Shown: piece after piece, positions 46,136 to 54,686 of the stretch
Layout: each line of letters begins with the position of its first letter
Numbering within the stretch: the stretch's first letter is position 1
Assembly (NCBI RefSeq): GCF_003340345.1
Contig: NZ_PPTQ01000013.1
Span: 1-64,000, forward strand
Reading direction: 5' to 3'
Length of the DNA: 64,000 nucleotides
Source: Paraeggerthella hongkongensis
GTDB taxonomy: Bacteria; Actinomycetota; Coriobacteriia; Coriobacteriales; Eggerthellaceae
Notes under the pieces: generated by a model
What the model saw: the letters and a program-made list of their open reading frames with translations, nothing else
The model's database searches: none
What the model was told of the DNA's origin: nothing
Program-made: the position numbers and the translations under genes

Positions 46136-46241
46136 TCGCTTTTCGATCAGGCTGTGAAGCCGAATATTCGAGCGACCCGTCAGCTGCCGAAGCGCCGAAA
46201 CAGGTGGAGGGTTTCCCCTCGCTTGTGTAAACAGCCTGTAT

Positions 46242-46269
46242 ATAATAGCACAGCGCAAGCCAAATACAA
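46242..46269 (-). promoter_or_regulatory. Promoter of the infC operon
   Basis: On the minus strand TTGTAT (complement of 46264-46269) and TATTAT (46242-46247) are 16 bases apart. This gives a leader of about 170 bases that contains the attenuator. Confidence 0.6.
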
Positions 46270-46503
46270 TATGCGACTTGAAACTTTTTTTGCGTCTCCC
46301 CTTCTTCGTTCGGGACGACGCATTTCCCAGATCCTGGCCGACCGACAGAATAAAAGAAGCGCCCAAAAACACCAGGAGATTCATAGAGGTTATGGACCCC
46401 TGGGGTAAAACCCCGTATGCGGCGCACGTCATGTTTGCTATACTCGCGGCATCGAATAAGCCTCCCGCCCTTTGGCGAGCACATCGTTCGACGGAAGGAA
46501 CCC

Positions 46504-46917
46504 ATGAGCCGCTTGACCCGAATCCTCATGCTCGCCGGAGCCTGGATCGCCTGCATCCTGGGTTGCGTCGGCGTGTTCATCCCCGTGCTTCCCACCACGC
46601 CCCTGCTTCTGCTGGCCACGTTCCTGTTCGCCAAGTCTTCTCCGCGCTGCCATGCGTGGATCGTTTCGACGAGGGTCTACAAATCCTATGTTGCGGCGTT
46701 CAAGGAAGCCGGCGGCATACCGGCCGCAACCAAGGTCCGCATCCTCACGGTATCGTTCGTCGTTATGGGCGCGAGCGCGCTTCTGGTTCAAAAGCCCCTC
46801 GTCTGGAGCATCTTGGGGTGCGTGGCGGCATTTCTGGTCTACCTCATGTTCGTGCGCATTCCCACCATATCGCTGGAAAGCGTGCAAACCGTCCGTCAGG
46901 CCGAAGAAGCCGAATAG
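46504..46917 (+). CDS. DUF454 (YbaN-like) inner-membrane protein
   Basis: 137 residues with three or four membrane helices. The family text GCVGVFIPVLPTTPLLLLATFLFAKSSPR is nearly consensus for DUF454. Function unknown. The start has GGAAGG upstream; TATACT at 46439-46444 may be its -10. Confidence 0.88.
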   Translation: MSRLTRILMLAGAWIACILGCVGVFIPVLPTTPLLLLATFLFAKSSPRCHAWIVSTRVYKSYVAAFKEAGGIPAATKVRILTVSFVVMGASALLVQKPLVWSILGCVAAFLVYLMFVRIPTISLESVQTVRQAEEAE

Positions 46918-46960
46918 CGAACCGCGCTCGGGCAGCGCGCTCCTTTTCACGCCCCTCCCC

Positions 46961-47004
46961 AAAAAAAAGAAAAGCCCGGTCTTCGCTGCTGCGAGGACCG
47001 GGCT
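46961..47004 (-). terminator. Terminator of the dha operon
   Basis: On the minus strand AGCCCGGTCCTCGCAGCAGCGAAGACCGGGCT is followed by TTTCTTTTTTTT. It lies just behind the VOC gene. Confidence 0.85.
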
Positions 47005-47009
47005 CGACG

Positions 47010-47333
47010 CTAGTTCTTGTCTTCGTACAGCTCGATAACGGCGCCGTCCATCTCGACAAACGCAAGGCGAACCCCCGGACCCGCATCCATAGGCCCGCAG
47101 ATAGCACGATCGGCCTGCTCGACGTAGCGGTCCAGATCGTCCACCGCGTAAGCAACGTGCCAGCGACGGTGCAGCTCTTCGGGGAAAGGCGTGCCCTCCT
47201 CGAACTTCAGGTACTCGATCTTCATGTCGTAATCGTCCACGTTGGACACCCAGAACTTCATGTCCTCGTTGTAGGTCATGTTCGGCTTTTTCTCCGTGAT
47301 GGGAATGCCGATGTGCATATAGGTTGCAGTCAT
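47010..47333 (-). CDS. VOC/glyoxalase-fold protein
   Basis: 107 residues. MHIGIPITEKKP at the start and HVAYAVDDLDRYVEQADR with a final FVEMDGAVIELYED follow the vicinal-oxygen-chelate fold with a metal-binding Glu near the end. It is the last gene of the dhaL-dhaK-aldolase operon, so it may isomerise or detoxify a sugar or aldehyde intermediate. No specific reaction is assigned. The ATG at 47333 is chosen; the open frame upstream overlaps the aldolase. Confidence 0.7.
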   Translation of the reverse strand: MTATYMHIGIPITEKKPNMTYNEDMKFWVSNVDDYDMKIEYLKFEEGTPFPEELHRRWHVAYAVDDLDRYVEQADRAICGPMDAGPGVRLAFVEMDGAVIELYEDKN

Positions 47334-47367
47334 CCTGGTTTCCTCTCGTCTCGGGTCGTTCGCAGCG

Positions 47368-48219
47368 TCAGGCCGACGGAGCCATGGAGAACATGTCCAT
47401 GGCGGCCTCGGCATCGGCTTGCATGGCCTTCGTTGCCGCATTGGCCAATGCATGGAAGTACTTGGGATGCGATTCGGCGATGAGCGCCTCCACGGCACGC
47501 ACGCCCGCATTGCTCATGTAGCTGAAATAGTTGATCTTGCGAATGCCGGCCGCAATGGCCGCGCGCGTGTCCTCGCGCGAAAGCCCGCTGCCGCCGTGCA
47601 TGACGAGCGGGACGCCGCACACGCGCTTGAGCTCGGCTATGCGATCGAGGTCAAGCTGCGGATCAGCCTGATAGAAGCCGTGCACGGTGCCTACGCTGGC
47701 AGCCAGCGCATCGATGCCCGTATCGGCCACGAAGCGAGCGGCCTGCACAGGATCGGTGTACACGTTCTCGCGGTCGTCGTCGGCGTCTTCAAGCCCTTCG
47801 TGCCCCGTGGTGAACCCGATCTCGGCCTCTACGTCGGCCCCGTACCGGCGCGCCAGTTCCACCGCCGCCCGCGTGAGCGCGACGTTTTCCTGGTACGACA
47901 GCTGCGATCCATCGATCATGATGGCAGAAAATCCCAGATCGAGCGCACGTTTCACATAGTCGAGGTCTTCGCCGTGATCAAGCATGACGCACACGGGCAC
48001 CCGCGCGGCCTTGGCGCGCGCAACCATAACGGGCCCGATCACGTCGATGGACGTCTCGTGCTCGTGCAGTTGAGCGTGCTGGATGATGACCGGCTCGTTG
48101 CGGGCCTCGGCAGCCGCGATGGCCGCCAGCAAAAGCTCGAGGTTCGGCGTGTCGAACGCCGCCGCCGCGCATCCGCGCTCCTCCGCCCAATCAAGGACGG
48201 CACTCATGGAAGTGAGCAT
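47368..48219 (-). CDS. Class II fructose-bisphosphate/ketose-bisphosphate aldolase family
   Basis: 283 residues. Zinc- and substrate-binding motifs are visible: VCVMLDHGEDLDYVKRALD, the Glu of VEAEIGFTTGHE, the His of VGTVHGFYQ and VMHGGSGLSREDTRAAI. It cleaves or forms a ketose-1-phosphate or bisphosphate with dihydroxyacetone phosphate. Its gene starts nine bases after dhaK, so it likely acts on the product of that kinase. Two nearby ATG codons (48219, 48207) are possible; 48219 has a weak GGGG upstream. Confidence 0.85.
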   Translation of the reverse strand: MLTSMSAVLDWAEERGCAAAAFDTPNLELLLAAIAAAEARNEPVIIQHAQLHEHETSIDVIGPVMVARAKAARVPVCVMLDHGEDLDYVKRALDLGFSAIMIDGSQLSYQENVALTRAAVELARRYGADVEAEIGFTTGHEGLEDADDDRENVYTDPVQAARFVADTGIDALAASVGTVHGFYQADPQLDLDRIAELKRVCGVPLVMHGGSGLSREDTRAAIAAGIRKINYFSYMSNAGVRAVEALIAESHPKYFHALANAATKAMQADAEAAMDMFSMAPSA

Positions 48220-48227
48220 ACCGGCCC

Positions 48228-49226
48228 CTACTTCTTGAGGTACGGCGTGTTGCAGGGGGCATTCCACAGGCGCAGCAGCTCGTCGTCCATGCGGGCCATG
48301 AACATCTGGAAGCCGGCCTGCTCCTGAACGGTCAGCATCTCGCCGACGAAGTTCGCGACCACCTCGATATCCTGCTTCGCCAGCTCCTTGACCGCGGCGC
48401 GGTACACGATAAGCTGCTCCATGAGCGTCGTAGCGCCCGAGCCGTTGATGATCAGCATGACGCGCTCGCCCGGCTTGATGCCGATGTCGTTTACCAGCGC
48501 GTTCACCATGATGGCCGCGGTTTCGTCGGCGGACTTCATCGGCTGACGGCCGCCGCCTTCCTCGCCGTGCTGACCCATGCCGATTTCCATCTCGTCGTCC
48601 TCGAGCTCGGCAAGCAGCGTTCCCGTCTGAGGATGGGTGGCACCGCGCACGGCCACCGCCAGCGTGGCCATGTTGTCGGCGAAGCGCTGCGCGACGGCGG
48701 CCACCTCTTCCAAGCTCATGCCCTCGGCGGCTGCGGCTCCTGCGATCTTGTACGTGGGGATGCATCCCACCAGGCCGCGGCGATCGTCGCCGTTTTCGCG
48801 CGGGGCGTTGGCGATGTCTTCCTGCGTGACCACCTTCACCACGTTCAAGCCCTGCTTCTTGCACTGCTTCATGGTCATGTTGCCCGTCAGCATGTCGCCC
48901 GCATGGTTGAGCACGATGTAGAGCACGCCCTTGCCCTTGTCGGCCAGCTTGATGGCGTCGACGCACGCCTGCGGGCCGGGCGCGGCGAAGATGTCGCCCA
49001 CCACGTCGATGTCGACCATACCCTCGCCCACGAAGCCCTCGATAGCCGGCTCGTGTCCGCTTCCGCCCTGCGTGACGATGGTCACGCGGTCGGCTTCGGC
49101 CAGCTTCTTGTTGATCACCATGTTATCCTCGCCCAGTTCGAGGATGTCGGAATTGGCCAAGGCCAGGCCTTCGAGCAGTTCCGCGGTAAGATCCTCGGGG
49201 TCGTTGATGAACTTCTTCATGCTCAT
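48228..49226 (-). CDS. dhaK: Dihydroxyacetone kinase subunit DhaK
   Basis: 332 residues. DhaK binds dihydroxyacetone covalently through a His; here GMGQHGEEGGGRQP holds the candidate. VTQGGSGHEPAIEGFVG and LNHAGDMLTGNMT are family hallmarks. No DhaM (PTS) gene lies nearby, so the phosphate donor may be encoded elsewhere or be ATP, and related ketoses such as erythrulose are possible substrates. The start has AAGGAGG upstream. Confidence 0.93.
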   Translation of the reverse strand: MSMKKFINDPEDLTAELLEGLALANSDILELGEDNMVINKKLAEADRVTIVTQGGSGHEPAIEGFVGEGMVDIDVVGDIFAAPGPQACVDAIKLADKGKGVLYIVLNHAGDMLTGNMTMKQCKKQGLNVVKVVTQEDIANAPRENGDDRRGLVGCIPTYKIAGAAAAEGMSLEEVAAVAQRFADNMATLAVAVRGATHPQTGTLLAELEDDEMEIGMGQHGEEGGGRQPMKSADETAAIMVNALVNDIGIKPGERVMLIINGSGATTLMEQLIVYRAAVKELAKQDIEVVANFVGEMLTVQEQAGFQMFMARMDDELLRLWNAPCNTPYLKK

Positions 49227-49254
49227 AGTGCTCCTCCTTGCAAGATGGACGATG

Positions 49255-49290
49255 GAAAAGAAAGGCCCGCTGCGCTCGGCAGCAGGCCCG
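49255..49290 (-). terminator. Intercistronic hairpin between dhaL and dhaK
   Basis: On the minus strand GGGCCTGCTGC-CGAGC-GCAGCGGGCC is followed by TTTCTTTT. It could lower dhaK-aldolase-VOC expression relative to dhaL, or act as an RNA-processing boundary. Confidence 0.6.
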
Positions 49291-49299
49291 ATTCCTGAA

Positions 49300-49929
49300 T
49301 CAGTGCGACGCGCCCCCGGCGAGACCGCGCAAGAACAACGAAGTTGAGACGGCGCCCGCGTCGGGCGTGCCGATAGTCTGATCACCGTAACTGCGCGCGC
49401 GACCGAATTTGGAAGCGAAGCCCTCGCTCGCCTTCGCGCCGGCCTCGGCCGCCTCGGCCGCCGCAGCGAACACCGCAGCCGGATCGTCCGAAGCGCACGT
49501 CTGCGCCGCCTCGACCGCAGGAATGAGCGCGTCCATCATGGTCTTGTCCCCCACCTGGGCATTCGTGATATCCTGCATCTCGGCCAAGCAGCCGGCGAAC
49601 ATTCGGCGCGCTGCATCCGCATCGATAGCGCTCTCGTCGTCGGCAAGATGGACGCCCAAGCCGCCGATCATCGTGCCGTAAAGCGGGCCGGCCGATCCTC
49701 CGCGCACCGCCATGGCGGCCATGCCCAGATCATCGAGGAAGTCTTTGATCGACTGGTCGGGATCCCACCCCGCAACCTGCTCTTGGACGAGCTTGGCTAT
49801 CTTGGTGATGGTGATGCCGTGATCCCCGTCGCCGAATTTGGAATCGATGTCGCTTAGCACCTCGGCGTTCTCCAGCAGCAAGCGGGCGCTTTCGTCCAGC
49901 ATGCGCCCAAACGCGTCGCGATCGATCAT
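49300..49929 (-). CDS. dhaL: Dihydroxyacetone kinase subunit DhaL
   Basis: 209 residues. The nucleotide-metal site is SKFGDGDHGITITK, with the Asp residues that bind Mg-ADP. GGSAGPLYGTMIGGLG and RSYGDQTIGTPDAGAVS are typical. DhaL phosphorylates the DhaK-bound substrate. It is the first gene of the operon. Confidence 0.93.
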   Translation of the reverse strand: MIDRDAFGRMLDESARLLLENAEVLSDIDSKFGDGDHGITITKIAKLVQEQVAGWDPDQSIKDFLDDLGMAAMAVRGGSAGPLYGTMIGGLGVHLADDESAIDADAARRMFAGCLAEMQDITNAQVGDKTMMDALIPAVEAAQTCASDDPAAVFAAAAEAAEAGAKASEGFASKFGRARSYGDQTIGTPDAGAVSTSLFLRGLAGGASH

Positions 49930-50003
49930 AGGACCCCTTTCCCGATGAAAGTCGATTGCCCTAACTCTAACGGTAAGCGTAGACGAAATCAATGAGAGAA
50001 CGA

Positions 50004-50032
50004 AAAACGCCGCCTCGAAGCGGCGGCGTTTT
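50004..50032 (-). terminator. Terminator behind the PASTA-like gene
   Basis: AAAACGCCGCC-TCGAAG-CGGCGGCGTTTT forms a stem with T-runs on both strands. It ends the leftward transcript from 50068 onward. Confidence 0.85.
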
Positions 50033-50067
50033 CGCAGAGTCCGTCCCTGTCGTCGCAGGGCGAGTTC

Positions 50068-51216
50068 TTACGCGTTGACGTACACGTAGATGATGCGGAT
50101 GGTGTCGGCCAAGTTACCCGAGGTGTTCGCCGTCGAGTAGTTGTACAGAAGAACGCTCGACCACTGATGGGGCGCGCCGCCGAACTCCACGGTCCCCGAG
50201 AAGGAGCACGTTTCCTTCACGAGCGTCGTGCCGTCGCTGGCGTACTCGGAGTACGTCGACTTGTCGGACGGCAGCTCCACGGAACCCTCCGGCACGCTCA
50301 CGCCGGCCTCCTGCAGCGTTTTCTCTACAATGTGCTCGTTTTTCACAGCATCGACGAAGCTCAGCGAGCCGTAGCCAAGCGATGCGGTGGCCGCCGAGTA
50401 GCCGGCTTGGATGACCTTGCCCTCTTCGTTCAGGCCCAGGTACACCGTAGGCGTGCCCGAACGCGTATCGGCAGGCTCGTCGGTAAGCGCCACCGTTACG
50501 TTGGTCTTGACGGGGTTGCCCTCCTCGTTGACCTCCTTGGAACTGGTTTCGGTCGCGCCGCGCTTGAGCGCCGTCACGGCCTCGTCCTTCGTCATGCCAA
50601 GCAGCGACGTGAGCGAGGGGACCTGCGTCTTCTTCGCCACGGTGGTGCTGGCGTCCTTGGTTTCGCTCTGGCTTTGCTGCATAGCGCCGACTTCCTGGGC
50701 GCTTTGCTGCTCTTGAGCCTGCTGAGCGGCCACCAGCCTGCTCTCCTCGAACCACTGCCACACGAAAAAGCACAGCGCGCCCATGAGCAGGATCAGCAGG
50801 ATGACAATGGCGATGAGAATCTTGCGCATGCGACGGGACTTGCGCTGATGGGGCGGAACGAAGGGCTTATCCTTCTTGCCGTGCTTGCCCTTGGCCGGTT
50901 CGGGCTGGACCGCAACGGGATCGTCCCCGAACAGCAAGGGAGGCGCCTCCACGGGCTCAAGGCTCTCGAAGGCGTCGGGGTATTCGTCGGCGTTGTCCCC
51001 GCGGTAGCTGAAGCCGCCTGCGTGGGCGCCGTCAGCCACGGGAGCGAACGCCTCGGTCAGGCCGATTCGCCCCTCTTCGTCAGAGCGGTCCTCTGTAGGA
51101 TCGACCGCCGCGCTCACCGGGGAGAACGCCTCGGTCAGGCCGATTCGCTCATCGGAGGCGAAATCGTCTTTGTGGCTCGAAGTGCCGTTGGGTTCGTTTG
51201 CAGCGTGTTTGGGCAT
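50068..51216 (-). CDS. Membrane-anchored protein with PASTA-like segment and N-terminal repeats
   Basis: 382 residues. The cytoplasmic N-terminus carries two copies of the motif RIGLTEAF(S/A)PV (near residues 24 and 50). A Lys/Arg-rich stretch precedes one membrane helix (about 132-153). The outside part begins with a Gln/Ala coiled-coil-like region, then VPSLTSLLGMTKDEAVTALK, which resembles a PASTA repeat, followed by about 150 residues without recognised motif. The paired motif looks like a docking or modification site. No function is known. It shares its direction with the small anchored protein at 51251. Confidence 0.6.
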   Translation of the reverse strand: MPKHAANEPNGTSSHKDDFASDERIGLTEAFSPVSAAVDPTEDRSDEEGRIGLTEAFAPVADGAHAGGFSYRGDNADEYPDAFESLEPVEAPPLLFGDDPVAVQPEPAKGKHGKKDKPFVPPHQRKSRRMRKILIAIVILLILLMGALCFFVWQWFEESRLVAAQQAQEQQSAQEVGAMQQSQSETKDASTTVAKKTQVPSLTSLLGMTKDEAVTALKRGATETSSKEVNEEGNPVKTNVTVALTDEPADTRSGTPTVYLGLNEEGKVIQAGYSAATASLGYGSLSFVDAVKNEHIVEKTLQEAGVSVPEGSVELPSDKSTYSEYASDGTTLVKETCSFSGTVEFGGAPHQWSSVLLYNYSTANTSGNLADTIRIIYVYVNA

Positions 51217-51250
51217 CGAAGCACCTTCCTACTGGGCGCAGGCGCATTCG

Positions 51251-51616
51251 CTAGCGCATAAAGAGTACATAGTACGCAATGAAGCCGACGATGGCCAGAA
51301 GCGCCACCGCGATGATGATCTTCTGCATCGCGGACATCGGTTCGACCTCAAGGTCTTCCGCGGTCGTCTCGCGGTAGCCCTTCTTCGAACTCTTCGAGCC
51401 TGCGCTCGAAGGCCTCGCGTCGTCGGCCGCCGACGCCTCCCGCTCGTCCTCGGTCGAAGAAGGCGCGTCGAAAGAGGACTCGGACGGCACCGCGCCGTCC
51501 GTTTGGACGGGCTCGGGGGCAGGCGCGGACGGGCGAAGGCCCGCCTGGATCACGAAATCGTCATCGTCGTCAGCGTTAACGGTGATATGGGAGAATTTGG
51601 TATCGCCAGAAGCCAC
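51251..51616 (-). CDS. Small tail-anchored acidic protein
   Basis: 121 residues. A start with ADDDDDFVIQAGLRP, a Ser/Glu/Asp-rich middle and a C-terminal membrane helix (IIIAVALLAIVGFIAYYVLF) that ends the protein. The GTG start at 51616 has AAAGGACGG upstream. No family is recognised. Together with the next gene it may form a membrane-associated pair. Confidence 0.6.
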   Translation of the reverse strand: MASGDTKFSHITVNADDDDDFVIQAGLRPSAPAPEPVQTDGAVPSESSFDAPSSTEDEREASAADDARPSSAGSKSSKKGYRETTAEDLEVEPMSAMQKIIIAVALLAIVGFIAYYVLFMR

Positions 51617-51642
51617 GGAGCCGTCCTTTCACGTCAGCAAGA

Positions 51643-52446
51643 TTATAGAGGATTATCGGGACGTATTCCCTTGTCCAAATAATATCCATCGGGCGCGAAA
51701 CGCTTGCGATACGTGAGAAAGCAGGCCGAAACGATGGCCACCGTATTGGCCGCCGACAGCATGAGCATGACCACGATCTGGTATTTCGCCGCCGCCAGAG
51801 GATCGGCTCCCGCCAAAAGCTGGCCGGACATCATGCCGGGGATGGCAACGATCCCGGCGGCCGACATGGTGGCCAGCACCGGCGTCATGCCCGCGCCGAT
51901 AGCGGCCTTGATCGACGGGAACGCCGCTTCTTTCGGCGTAGCGCCAAGCGCCACGAGCGCGAACATCTCGTTGGAGCGCGAATCCATGTCCGCGAACAGC
52001 CGGTCGATGGCAACCGCGATGGCCGACATCGCGTTTCCGATGATCATGCCCGCAATGGGAATGAGCTGCCGCGCGTTGTACCAAGGATCGGCGTGCATGA
52101 CCCCTTCCACCACCACGAAGCCCACGGCGATCGACGACGAGAACAGCGACGCGAACACCGCCGCGCGAAGCCCCGGCACCGAGCTTTTCACGCGCGAGGT
52201 TGCAATCTGCGTGGCCGCCGTCACCATCACGGCCAGCGCCAAGAGGACGAGCCACCAGGTCTGGTGCTCGAACAGGTACATGAGCACGAATCCCGCCGCC
52301 AGAAGCTGCGCGAACATGCGCGCGGCGGAAACGGCGATGCGCCGCGTCTGCCCCAGCTCGAGCTTCCACGACACCAATCCCGCCACCAGCATGAGCGCGC
52401 TCGCGGCGAACAGCTCCACGTACCCGATATCCACCACGCCGCTCAC
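51643..52446 (-). CDS. fetB: FetB-type ABC exporter permease (UPF0014)
   Basis: 267 residues with six or seven membrane helices. ARQLIPIAGMIIGNAMSAIAVAIDR and FALVALGATPKEA and VATIPGMMSGQ-like AIPGMMSGQLLAG are characteristic of the FetB/YbbM family, linked to iron homeostasis. The GTG start at 52446 overlaps the fetA stop (GTGA), so they are co-translated. Confidence 0.88.
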   Translation of the reverse strand: MSGVVDIGYVELFAASALMLVAGLVSWKLELGQTRRIAVSAARMFAQLLAAGFVLMYLFEHQTWWLVLLALAVMVTAATQIATSRVKSSVPGLRAAVFASLFSSSIAVGFVVVEGVMHADPWYNARQLIPIAGMIIGNAMSAIAVAIDRLFADMDSRSNEMFALVALGATPKEAAFPSIKAAIGAGMTPVLATMSAAGIVAIPGMMSGQLLAGADPLAAAKYQIVVMLMLSAANTVAIVSACFLTYRKRFAPDGYYLDKGIRPDNPL

Positions 52447-53129
52447 GAACGACCCCCGCTTCCCGCCGCAACGTAGGACAGCGCGCCGTCCTCGAGCGTA
52501 TAGGTTCCCGCAGCGTACCCGTCGGCCGACCGATGCCGGATGCGCAAGCACGTTGCATCGGAGCCGACGTAATCCCTTGTCAAACGACTGATCGCCTGCG
52601 AGGAAGCGGAATCGAGCGCCGCGTCCACCTCGTCGAGCAGAAAGACCTTCGGCTTCGTGGCGAACGAGCGCAGCAAGGCCACGCGCGCCTGCTGCCCGCC
52701 CGACAGGCGCGACGCGTCCCGCGAAAGCTCCACCTCTTCAAGGCCGGCAAGGCACAGCAAGCGAGCAAGCTCGCCGTCGCTCGGAGGCTGGGACGCGGCG
52801 TTCACCTTGAGGCACCACGGCAGCACGAGATTGTCCCGCACCGTCCCCGCAACAAGAGCGGGTTGCTGCGGCACGAGGCACACCTGCCGCCGCCATTCCT
52901 GCGGCCCGAACCCGTCCGAAGACCGCCCCTGCAAGTACAGGCTGCCAGCGTCTCGGGCGATCATGAGCGCGCACGCGCGCAAAAGCGTGGACTTGCCCGA
53001 CCCGGAAGCGCCCGTCAAGTCGTAGATGAGCCCGCCTTCCAAGCGCAAGCACGCATCGTGGAACAGCGGCACGGCCCGCCCGTCGCGAACATGGGAGACC
53101 GAGATATGGTCGGCATGAAAAAGAGTCAT
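52443..53129 (-). CDS. fetA: FetA-type ABC transporter ATPase
   Basis: 228 residues. Walker A GASGSGKSTLL, Q-loop VPQQPALVAGT, signature SRLSGGQQARVALL and Walker B VFLLDEVDAALD are intact. It powers the FetB permease. TACCAT stands seven bases before this ATG with no ribosome site, so a leaderless start is possible. An ATG three codons upstream (53138) overlaps that box. Confidence 0.88.
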   Translation of the reverse strand: MTLFHADHISVSHVRDGRAVPLFHDACLRLEGGLIYDLTGASGSGKSTLLRACALMIARDAGSLYLQGRSSDGFGPQEWRRQVCLVPQQPALVAGTVRDNLVLPWCLKVNAASQPPSDGELARLLCLAGLEEVELSRDASRLSGGQQARVALLRSFATKPKVFLLDEVDAALDSASSQAISRLTRDYVGSDATCLRIRHRSADGYAAGTYTLEDGALSYVAAGSGGRS

Positions 53130-53174
53130 GCCGACCATGGTACCATCGAGCGGCCGCCAGCGCCACGGCGCGCG

Positions 53175-54557
53175 CTACAGCCCCTCGATGCGCGGTATGC
53201 TGGCGAAGCCGATGGCCAGCTCCTCGTCGGTGGGCTCGTAATCGCCCAGCACGCCCTTGTTGTAAGCGTCGTACGCCTTCATATCGAAGTAGCCGGTTCC
53301 GGTTAAACAGAACAGGATGGTCTTCTCCTCGTTCGCCTCCCTGCACGCCTTCGCTTCCTCCATGGCCTGGTAGATGGCGTGCGCGCTCTCGGGCGCGGGC
53401 AGGATGGTCTCAAGCCGCGCGAACTCCACGGCAGCGGCGAACACGTCGGTCTGCTTCACGGCGACCGCGTCCAAAAAGCCGTCGTGCTTGAGCTTCGACA
53501 CGATGGGGCTCATGCCGTGATAGCGAAGCCCTCCGGCGTGGTCGGGGCTGGGGAGGAATCCGTTTCCCAGCGTGTACATCTTCGCCATCGGGCAGGTGCG
53601 GCCCGTGTCGGCGAAGTCGTAGGCGAAGCGCCCGCGCGTCAAGCTGGGGCAGCTTGCAGGCTCTACGGCCACGAAACGCGTATCGGGCCTGCTTCCGCGC
53701 AGCTTGTCGCGCATGAACGGCGCGATCAGCCCGGCCAGGTTCGACCCGCCGCCCGCACAGCCGACGACCACGTCCGGGTACTCCCCCAGCTCTTGAAGCG
53801 CAGCGTAGCTTTCCAGCCCGATGACGGATTGGTGCAGCGCAACCTGGTTGAGCACGCTTCCCAAAGTGTAGCGGCCCTTGTTCTGCGGAATGTTGAGCGC
53901 GCGCTCCACCGCCTCGGAAATGGCGGTGCCCAGCGAGCCGGACGAATCGGGGCGCTCAGAGAGCATCCTGCGGCCAATTTCGGTGGTGTCGGAAGGAGAG
54001 GGCGTCACGTTCGCGCCGAACGTCTCCATGATGTTGCGGCGAAACGGCTTCTGCTCGTAGGAGCACTTCACCATGAACACGTCGAGGTTCAGGCCGAAAT
54101 GCGCCGAGGCCTCCGCAAGCGCCGTGCCCCACTGCCCCGCGCCCGTTTCGGTGGTGATCCCGTCGAGGTCCTGAGCCTTCGCGTAGTACGCCTGCGCGAT
54201 GGCGGAGTTCAGCTTGTGCGAGCCCGACGTGTTGTTGCCCTCGAACTTGTAGTAGATCTTCGCGGGCGTGTCCAACGCGCGCTCCAGGTTGTAGGCGCGG
54301 CACAGCGGCGAAGGCCGGTAGATGCGGTACATCTCCCGAACGGGATCGGGAATGTCGAAGCAAGGCGTGGCGTCGTCGAGCTCTTGGCGCACCAGCTCGT
54401 CGCAGAACACGGGCGCCAGGTCGGCGGCTTCGGCCACGCGACCGTCGGGCAGGCGCAAAGGCTCGGGCTTTTCCGGCATGTCGGCCCGCAGGTTGTACCA
54501 TTGGGTCGGGATCTGGTCTTCGCGCAGGTACAGGCGGTAAGGGGCTTGCTCGGTCAT
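53175..54557 (-). CDS. trpB: TrpB2-type tryptophan synthase beta chain
   Basis: 460 residues. The PLP lysine is K115 in NTSGSHKLNSA and the phosphate loop is VGCAGGGSNLAG. The length, the N-terminal extension and PSPLCRAYNLERAL place it in the TrpB2 branch, which converts indole and serine to tryptophan, often without TrpA. No other trp gene is nearby. The AAGGAACC ribosome site precedes the start. The leader carries a Trp-rich peptide and terminator (54627-54791), so expression should rise when charged tRNA-Trp is scarce. Confidence 0.92.
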   Translation of the reverse strand: MTEQAPYRLYLREDQIPTQWYNLRADMPEKPEPLRLPDGRVAEAADLAPVFCDELVRQELDDATPCFDIPDPVREMYRIYRPSPLCRAYNLERALDTPAKIYYKFEGNNTSGSHKLNSAIAQAYYAKAQDLDGITTETGAGQWGTALAEASAHFGLNLDVFMVKCSYEQKPFRRNIMETFGANVTPSPSDTTEIGRRMLSERPDSSGSLGTAISEAVERALNIPQNKGRYTLGSVLNQVALHQSVIGLESYAALQELGEYPDVVVGCAGGGSNLAGLIAPFMRDKLRGSRPDTRFVAVEPASCPSLTRGRFAYDFADTGRTCPMAKMYTLGNGFLPSPDHAGGLRYHGMSPIVSKLKHDGFLDAVAVKQTDVFAAAVEFARLETILPAPESAHAIYQAMEEAKACREANEEKTILFCLTGTGYFDMKAYDAYNKGVLGDYEPTDEELAIGFASIPRIEGL

Positions 54558-54626
54558 GCTGGTTCCTTTCCTGGAATGGGTTCCTGCTCAAACGCCGCAG
54601 GGAAAACGAATGCTTGCTGGACGCGC

Positions 54627-54657
54627 AAAAAAGAGCCCCCGGATCTCCGAGGGCTCT
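54627..54657 (-). terminator. trpB2 attenuator terminator
   Basis: On the minus strand AGAGCCCTCGG-AGAT-CCGGGGGCTCT is followed by six T (complement of 54627-54632), about 70 bases before trpB2. The bases CAGAAG at its upstream edge (54661-54656) can instead pair with CTTCTG (54685-54680), which directly follows the leader-peptide stop codon. That pairing opens the terminator. Confidence 0.85.
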
Positions 54658-54686
54658 TCTGATGACTGGTATGCGAGAACAGAAGC

